Source: Streptomyces sp. SN-593 (GTDB taxonomy: Bacteria > Actinomycetota > Actinomycetes > Streptomycetales > Streptomycetaceae). Taken from it: 64,000 nt of DNA. Position numbers and translations under genes: made by a program. This document shows positions 59,793 to 64,000 of this stretch, piece after piece; position 1 is the stretch's first letter; each line of letters begins with the position of its first letter. The notes below the pieces were generated by a model. That model was not told the origin of the DNA. It made no database searches and saw only the letters and a program-made list of their open reading frames with translations. The stretch spans positions 5,335,001-5,399,000 of the forward strand of contig NZ_AP018365.1 of assembly GCF_016756395.1 (NCBI RefSeq). Reading direction: 5' to 3'.

Positions 59793-60416
59793 TCACGGGC
59801 GGGGCGGGGCGTGGGACGGGCTGGGTGGGGCGGTGAAGTCCACCGCGCCCATGCCGGCGGCGAGTTCGGCGGCGGTCTCCCGCACGCGGGCCGACAGCTC
59901 CCCGGCGTCCGGATCGTCGGTCCAGCGGTCGAGCGCGGTGCGGAAGACGGCGACGCCGACCTGCGCGAGCAGGGCAGCCTCCGACACCGGGGCGCCCCGG
60001 TCCCGCAGCGCGTCGGCCACCGCGTCGGTCACGGCGGCGAACTTCGTCCGGCCCCGTTCCTGGAGCTCCGGGCTGGCCTCGACGACCGCCTGCCGCTGCG
60101 CGGTGAGCGGGGCCTGCCCCTCGAACGCCCCGGCGACGTCCACGAGACCGGCCAGGAGCGCCTCGAAGGGCGGCGCGGCGCCGTCGGCGTGCCGGACAGC
60201 CCGCGCGAGGACGTCCGGCAGCTCGTCGGAGCCGGCGAACAGCACGTCCCGCTTGTCGGCGAAGTAGCGGGAGAACGAGCGCCGGGTCAGCCCGGCCCGC
60301 TCGGTGATCTGCGTGACGGTGACGTTCTCGTACCCGTGCTCCAGGAACAGCGCCAACGCTGCCTCGCGGAGCCGGTCCTCGGCGTGCGGGTCCCATCGCG
60401 GCATGGACGCCAGCAT
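59793..60416 (-). CDS. TetR-family regulator divergent from an SDR gene
   Basis: The protein has 207 residues. The HTH region has LFLEHGYENVTVTQITERAGLTRRSFSRYFADKRDVLF, identified by the RRSFSRYFADKRD end. The C-terminal domain is helical, with a probable ligand pocket. ATG 60416 or 60404 may be used; no ribosome site is apparent, so the message may be leaderless. The 29-bp inverted repeat right upstream is the likely autoregulatory operator that also controls the SDR gene. Confidence 0.87.
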   Translation of the reverse strand: MLASMPRWDPHAEDRLREAALALFLEHGYENVTVTQITERAGLTRRSFSRYFADKRDVLFAGSDELPDVLARAVRHADGAAPPFEALLAGLVDVAGAFEGQAPLTAQRQAVVEASPELQERGRTKFAAVTDAVADALRDRGAPVSEAALLAQVGVAVFRTALDRWTDDPDAGELSARVRETAAELAAGMGAVDFTAPPSPSHAPPRP

Positions 60417-60417
60417 A

Positions 60418-60478
60418 CCAGTGACGACACAGTGGGCCGTCACTGGTGCTATGATGACGTCTCAGTGAGTCGTCACTG
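60418..60478. promoter_or_regulatory. Two related operators and SDR promoter in the TetR/SDR gap
   Basis: Operator 1: CCAGTGACG (60418-60426) and CGTCACTGG (60438-60446), perfect 9-bp arms. Operator 2: CAGTGA (60463-60468) and TCACTG (60473-60478). Both share the half-site AGTGA. A TATGAT -10 (60450-60455) for the SDR gene lies between them, so repressor binding would cover it. Confidence 0.7.
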
Positions 60479-60515
60479 TTCGTGACGAGGGATGAGAGAC
60501 ACAGGAGTGGTCACC

Positions 60516-61244
60516 ATGGCACTTTCGGGGCAGCGCGTCGTCGTCATCGGCGGCAGTTCGGGGATGGGGCTGGCCACGGCGCGGGCCGCGGCGCGGGCCG
60601 GGGCGGAGGTCACCATCGCGTCGAGCGACGAGGGGCGGGTGGCGGCCGCGCTCGCCGAACTGCCGGACGCCTGCGAGGGCGCCGTCGTCGACACCCGCGA
60701 CGAGGAGGCCGTGGCCGCCCTGTTCGCCCGTGTCGGCGAGCTCGACCACGTGGTGTTCACGGCCGGGGACGCGGTGCGCCCGCAGCCGCTGGCGGACCTG
60801 TCGCTGGAGGCGGCCCGGCAGTTGCTGGAGGTCCGCTTCTGGGGCACCGTCGCCACGGTCAAGTACGCGGCGCCGCGGATACGGCCGGGCGGGTCGATCG
60901 CGCTGACCTCCGGGACGGTCTCCGTCCGCCCCGTGGCCGGCGCGGCACTCGCGTCCGGCGCGGCGTCCGCCACGGAGGGCCTGGCGCGGGGACTCGCCGT
61001 CGAGTTGGCCCCGATCCGCGTCAACGCGGTCCGGCCCGGGGCGATCCGGACGCCGCTGTGGGACCCGGTCCCGGAGCCGCAGCGCGCTGCGCTGTTCTCC
61101 GCCCTCGCCGACCAGACGCTCACCCGGTCGATCGGCGAGGCGGAGCAGATCGCCGCGGCGCACCTGTACCTGATGGAGAACGCCTTCGTCACCGGCACCG
61201 TGCTCACCGTGGACGGAGGTGCCCTCCTCGCCGGGAGCCGGTGA
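60516..61244 (+). CDS. SDR-family oxidoreductase lacking the canonical Tyr/Lys
   Basis: The protein has 242 residues. The Rossmann start VVVIGGSSGMGLATARAA is normal, as is the VNAVRPGAIRTPLW and VDGGAL end. The catalytic YxxxK is missing: after the Ser in LTSGTVSVRP, the expected Tyr and Lys positions are Leu and Ala (AALASGAASATEGL). Such variants exist in a branch of SDRs with altered activity or no oxidoreductase function. ATG 60516 has an ACAGGAG site 8 bases upstream. It is regulated by the divergent TetR. Confidence 0.83.
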   Translation: MALSGQRVVVIGGSSGMGLATARAAARAGAEVTIASSDEGRVAAALAELPDACEGAVVDTRDEEAVAALFARVGELDHVVFTAGDAVRPQPLADLSLEAARQLLEVRFWGTVATVKYAAPRIRPGGSIALTSGTVSVRPVAGAALASGAASATEGLARGLAVELAPIRVNAVRPGAIRTPLWDPVPEPQRAALFSALADQTLTRSIGEAEQIAAAHLYLMENAFVTGTVLTVDGGALLAGSR

Positions 61245-61281
61245 GTCCGGCCGCCCCCGGGTCCGCGGACGTCCCCCGCGA

Positions 61282-61304
61282 GGCGGCGGCTCCAAGCCGC
61301 CGCC
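61282..61304. terminator. Terminator between SDR and hydrolase genes
   Basis: Arms GGCGGCGGCT (61282-61291) and AGCCGCCGCC (61295-61304) with a CCA loop, placed between convergent genes. Confidence 0.65.
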
Positions 61305-61336
61305 GGACGGGCCCGTCGGGCAGGGCGGGAGGGGCC

Positions 61337-62119
61337 TCAGTCGCGCAAGGAGCGGCCGAAGCCGGCGGCCAGCGGCATCCGCAGGCCCAGCGGCGGCGGC
61401 GCCGCGAGCGCGTCGGCGACCGGCCGGGAGAAGGGCCGGTCGAGGAGCGAGCCGAGCACGAAGTCCGCGGCCAGCGCGGACACCTCGTGCCGGTGCTGGT
61501 GCAACCCGTGCCCGTCGGAGTGCACTTCGAACCGGCACACCTCGCGGTTGCCCTTCTTCGCCCGCTCGGCCACCTCGTACGACAGCTCCGGGTCGGTGGT
61601 GGTGTCGTCCGTGCCGTGCACGATCAGCACGTGCCGCCCGTTGAGCTGCTTCACCGGCTCCGGCTCGTCGCCCTCCGGCAGCCAGGGCGCGAGCGCGACG
61701 ACGGACCGCACCGCGGGGTGCCCGCCCGCGTGCAGCGCCGCCCGCCCGCCCATGTCGACACCGAGCAGGCACACCGGCACGTCGCCGTAGCGCCGTACGG
61801 CCTCGCCGACCGCCCACTCCGCGTCCTCCGCGGGGTGCGCGTGGCCGCCGTTCCAGCCGCGGAAGCGGTAGTGCACCACGTGCGCCGCCACCCCGTCGGC
61901 CGCGCCGGCCCGTACCAGTTGCCGGGCCAGCGGCCAGATCGCGGCGGCGGCCATCGGCGAACGCCGGCGGGTGCTCAGTGCGTTGCCGCCCGGCAGCGCG
62001 AGCACCACCGCGCGCACGGTCGGCACCTCGACGTGCTGCCCGCGCTGCCGGGGCGCGAGCCCGGGTGCCACCTGCCGCCCGAGTCGCGCGCCACGCGCCG
62101 GTAATGCTTGCGAAGCCAT
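61337..62119 (-). CDS. Alpha/beta hydrolase-fold protein with Asp at the nucleophile elbow
   Basis: The protein has 260 residues. AVVLALPGGNALS opens the fold; LLGVDMGGRAALH is the nucleophile elbow but with Asp instead of Ser (GxDxG). A catalytic-acid region LIVHGTDDTTTDP and a His in VHSDGHGLHQHRH complete the triad. Asp nucleophiles occur in dehalogenases and epoxide hydrolases, but this fold branch looks like Streptomyces proteins encoded between deoA and add, so the substitution may be a branch feature. Residue 6 is encoded by TTA (62102-62104) if ATG 62119 is correct; a later GTG start would remove it. Confidence 0.75.
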   Translation of the reverse strand: MASQALPARGARLGRQVAPGLAPRQRGQHVEVPTVRAVVLALPGGNALSTRRRSPMAAAAIWPLARQLVRAGAADGVAAHVVHYRFRGWNGGHAHPAEDAEWAVGEAVRRYGDVPVCLLGVDMGGRAALHAGGHPAVRSVVALAPWLPEGDEPEPVKQLNGRHVLIVHGTDDTTTDPELSYEVAERAKKGNREVCRFEVHSDGHGLHQHRHEVSALAADFVLGSLLDRPFSRPVADALAAPPPLGLRMPLAAGFGRSLRD

Positions 62120-62191
62120 GGCGCAACGATGGCAGACAGGAGGGTGTGCGTTCGATGGCCAGGCGGAAAATAGTGGGCCCGGACGCGATAT

Positions 62192-62203
62192 CTACGCGCG
62201 TAG
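62192..62203. promoter_or_regulatory. Perfect CTACGCGCGTAG palindrome upstream of add
   Basis: The 12-bp palindrome CTACGCGCGTAG ends 16 bp before the add ATG and overlaps the likely core promoter. Closely similar sites lie in the promoters of the BMP lipoprotein (51798) and the ABC ATPase (53077) genes. Confidence 0.55.
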
Positions 62204-62219
62204 GGGCTATCGTTCGGGA

Positions 62220-63383
62220 ATGGAGAACGTCACGCCCCACCTCCCCGCGGGGGAGCAGATCCGCCGTGCCCCGAAAGTCCTGCTCCACGACCACCTCGAC
62301 GGCGGGCTGCGCCCCGGCACGATCGTGGACATCGCACGGGAGACCGGATACGAAGGGCTGCCCGAGACGGACCCGGACGCGCTCGGCCGGTGGTTCCGCG
62401 AGGCGGCCGACTCCGGCTCGCTGGAACGCTACCTGGAGACCTTCACGCACACCTGCGCGGTGATGCAGACCCGCGACGCGCTGGTCCGGGTCGCCGCCGA
62501 GTGCGCCGAGGACCTGGCGGCCGACGGGGTGGTCTACGCGGAGGTGCGCTACGCCCCCGAACAGCACCTGGAGGGCGGGCTCTCGCTGGAGGAGGTCGTC
62601 GAGGCGGTCAACGAGGGCTTCCGCGAGGGGGAGCGGCGGGCCCTGGCCGCGGGCGGCCGGATCAGGATCGGCGCCCTGCTCACCGCGATGCGGCACGCCG
62701 CCCGCTCCCAGGAGATCGCCGAACTCGCCAACCGCTACCGGGACCTGGGCGTCGTCGGTTTCGACATCGCGGGCGCCGAGGCGGGCTTCCCGCCCACCCG
62801 GCACCTCGACGCGTTCGACTACCTCAAGCGGGAGAACAACCACTTCACCATCCACGCGGGCGAGGCGTTCGGCCTGCCGTCGATCTGGCAGGCCCTCCAG
62901 TGGTGCGGCGCCGACCGGCTCGGCCACGGGGTGCGGATCATCGACGACATCACCGTCGACGGCGACGGCGTGCACCTGGGCCGGCTCGCCTCCTACGTCC
63001 GCGACAAGCGGGTGCCGCTGGAGATGTGCCCCACCTCCAACCTCCAGACCGGCGCCGCGTCCTCCTACCGGGAGCACCCGATCGGGCTGCTGCGGCGGCT
63101 GCACTTCCGGGTCACCGTCAACACCGACAACCGGCTGATGTCCGGGACCAGCATGAGCGAGGAGTTCGCCCACCTGGTCGAGGCGTTCGGCTACACGCTC
63201 GACGACATGCAGTGGTTCACCGTCAACGCGATGAAGTCCGCGTTCATCCCTTTTGACGAACGACTCGCCATGATCAACGAGGTGATCAAGCCCGGTTACG
63301 CGGCGCTGAAGGCCGAGTGGCTCTTCGCCGCGGGTGCCGTCGTACCGTCCGTGGCCAGCGGTTCCGCCGGCGAACGGGGCTGA
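62220..63383 (+). CDS. add: Adenosine deaminase
   Basis: The protein has 387 residues. Zinc and catalytic residues are in LLHDHLDGGLR (HxH), IHAGEAFG (His and Glu), RLGHGVRI and VNTDNRLMSGTS (paired Asp). It deaminates adenosine and deoxyadenosine to inosine forms. ATG 62220 gives the usual start, and the preceding GTTCGGGA segment is only weakly ribosome-like. The palindrome in the promoter links it to the nucleoside importer operon, so imported adenosine would be processed under the same control. Confidence 0.95.
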   Translation: MENVTPHLPAGEQIRRAPKVLLHDHLDGGLRPGTIVDIARETGYEGLPETDPDALGRWFREAADSGSLERYLETFTHTCAVMQTRDALVRVAAECAEDLAADGVVYAEVRYAPEQHLEGGLSLEEVVEAVNEGFREGERRALAAGGRIRIGALLTAMRHAARSQEIAELANRYRDLGVVGFDIAGAEAGFPPTRHLDAFDYLKRENNHFTIHAGEAFGLPSIWQALQWCGADRLGHGVRIIDDITVDGDGVHLGRLASYVRDKRVPLEMCPTSNLQTGAASSYREHPIGLLRRLHFRVTVNTDNRLMSGTSMSEEFAHLVEAFGYTLDDMQWFTVNAMKSAFIPFDERLAMINEVIKPGYAALKAEWLFAAGAVVPSVASGSAGERG

Positions 63384-63437
63384 CCGGGGCCGCGCCGCGG
63401 CGCGGCCGGCGGCGGGTTCCGGGCCGCGCCACGCCGG

Positions 63438-63467
63438 TTGCACCCGGTGCTGCCGCGTGGCTACGTT
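63438..63467 (+). promoter_or_regulatory. Promoter of the small secreted protein gene, probably leaderless
   Basis: TTGCAC (63438-63443) and TACGTT (63462-63467) are spaced 18 bp; the ATG at 63476 is 8 bases after the -10, too close for a ribosome site. Confidence 0.55.
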
Positions 63468-63475
63468 CTGTGGTC

Positions 63476-63787
63476 ATGCAGACCCTCACCAAGAAGACCC
63501 TCACGACCGCCGTCCTCGGCCTGGCCGTCACCGCCGCGGCCGCGGGCACCGCTTCCGCCGCCGGCCTGGCGCAGTCGAGCGACGCCCTCGCGCCGGTCGG
63601 CTCGGCCGCCAACCTGCTGCCCGGTGCCACCTCCACGGTGTCCGGCGCGCAGACCGCGCTCAGCAACGGGACGTCCGCGCTGCCGACCGGCGCGGCCAGC
63701 AGCCTGCTGCCCTCGGACAACCACGTCTCCGGCAACTCCCTGGGCCCGGCCACGGGCCTGCTCGGCGGTCTCCCCATCGGAGCCTGA
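63476..63787 (+). CDS. Small secreted Ala/Gly/Ser-rich protein
   Basis: The protein has 103 residues. A signal peptide MQTLTKKTLTTAVLGLAVTAAAAGTASA is followed by a mature region of about 75 residues with no Cys, rich in Ser, Gly, Ala, Leu and Asn (SDALAPVGSAANLLPGA, TALSNGTSALPTGAASSLLP). The loose repeats and low complexity resemble structural or surface-active secreted proteins of actinomycetes, although chaplin hallmarks are absent. The function is unknown. Confidence 0.7.
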   Translation: MQTLTKKTLTTAVLGLAVTAAAAGTASAAGLAQSSDALAPVGSAANLLPGATSTVSGAQTALSNGTSALPTGAASSLLPSDNHVSGNSLGPATGLLGGLPIGA

Positions 63788-63864
63788 TCCCGTCGGGGCG
63801 CCCTGACCCCACAGGGCGTCCCGGTCCGCCGGTTCCCGGGACCACCCGCCGGCGGGCGGTCGCT

Positions 63865-63908
63865 CGCGAGGTTCCCCGCACCCGTCGACGGGTGCGGGGA
63901 ACCTCGCG
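63865..63908. terminator. Perfect 44-bp palindrome, strong bidirectional terminator
   Basis: Two 22-bp arms (63865-63886 and 63887-63908; inner GCACCCGTCGACGGGTGC) are perfectly complementary with no spacer. It lies between the secreted-protein gene and the tail of the minus-strand gene at the window end. A copy of the CGGGACCACCCGCCGGCGGG repeat precedes it at 63837. Confidence 0.75.
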
Positions 63909-63910
63909 TC

Positions 63911-64000
63911 TCACGGCACGCTGGCCGGGACGGGCTCGTGGGCCGCGGGGGGAGCCGGCCGCGCCTCGCGCAGGAGGCGGCGCCGGGCGGCGGGGACGAC
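63911..64000 (-). CDS. C-terminal tail of a minus-strand gene (partial)
   Basis: Reading the minus strand from the window edge, 29 codons (VVPAARRRLLREARPAPP and on) run to a TGA at 63911-63913, immediately before the 44-bp palindrome. An Arg-rich helix then a Pro/Ala tail is common at the end of membrane or regulatory proteins, so this is probably a real gene end. No family can be named. Confidence 0.4.
   Translation of the reverse strand, partial: VVPAARRRLLREARPAPPAAHEPVPASVP

Noticed and set aside
1..64000. tRNA or rRNA genes
   Set aside because: No cloverleaf-like or rRNA-like sequence was noticed by eye; a covariance-model search would be decisive.

Overview
The window is GC-rich actinomycete chromosome and most resembles the family Streptomycetaceae. 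The evidence is strong G/C bias at third codon positions, frequent GTG starts, many 4-nt ATGA or GTGA overlaps, rare TTA codons, mycothiol-type enzymes, and a run of conserved Streptomyces core genes (mdh, trpS, sdhCDAB, a nucleoside ABC importer with cdd and deoA, add). This assignment comes from reading the sequence; no database search was possible.

Layout. 0-4.8 kb: the tail of an unknown protein, malate dehydrogenase, a MocR/PdxR regulator divergent from an AhpD-like protein, and a DMT transporter. 4.9-6.8 kb: a two-gene cassette of an AAA/OLD-type ATPase and a DUF4276 TOPRIM-like protein, organised like known ATPase-plus-TOPRIM defence systems. 6.8-10.2 kb: ornithine aminotransferase, trpS and a 2H phosphoesterase. 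10.2-15.9 kb: two divergent operons (dprE1-dprE2; PAP2 phosphatase-UbiA-GtrA-YihY) that together encode every step from polyprenyl phosphate and PRPP to polyprenyl-phospho-arabinose. 15.6-17.5 kb: a D,D-carboxypeptidase whose tail is antisense to the YihY tail, and a small membrane protein. 17.6-19.3 kb: an XRE-ImmA/IrrE regulator overlapping a PIN-like nuclease, each with an early TTA codon. 19.4-24.9 kb: an MMPL transporter with added C-terminal beta-sandwich domains, divergent from a two-component system. 25-28.5 kb: the succinate dehydrogenase operon. 28.6-32.8 kb: an OHCU-decarboxylase-like protein, an ECF sigma factor with a membrane partner, and a TetR regulator. 32.9-34.1 kb: an IS110-family element beside a terminator-like hairpin.

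34.2-43.8 kb: a cell-wall or surface glycan locus for a nonulosonic acid (sialic acid or Kdn): a polysialyltransferase-like protein, GT2, a DUF6716-like glycosyltransferase, a CMP-nonulosonate synthetase fused to a HAD phosphatase, NeuB, a GT52-like protein and GT4. 43.8-50.2 kb: a DUF3152 zinc-protease-like protein, an AfsQ/Cse-like two-component system with a lipoprotein, a 168-bp array of 24 in-phase heptamers, and MarR plus MFS. 50.4-63.4 kb: an M20 amidohydrolase and then a nucleoside uptake and salvage region (BMP lipoprotein, ABC ATPase, two permeases, cytidine deaminase, thymidine phosphorylase, and later adenosine deaminase). Within it lie a MDMPI-like protein, a TetR/SDR divergent pair and an alpha/beta hydrolase. 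The window ends with a small secreted protein, a perfect 44-bp palindrome and the tail of a minus-strand gene.

The main system-level observations are these. Three promoters of the nucleoside region share a CTACGCGCGTAG-like palindrome. The ABC ATPase seems to start on an AUC codon. The XRE/PIN pair looks like a toxin-antitoxin module under tRNA-Leu(UUA) (bldA) control. The ATPase/DUF4276 pair is a candidate defence cassette. The DprE1 homologue has Ala at the position of the benzothiazinone-target Cys.
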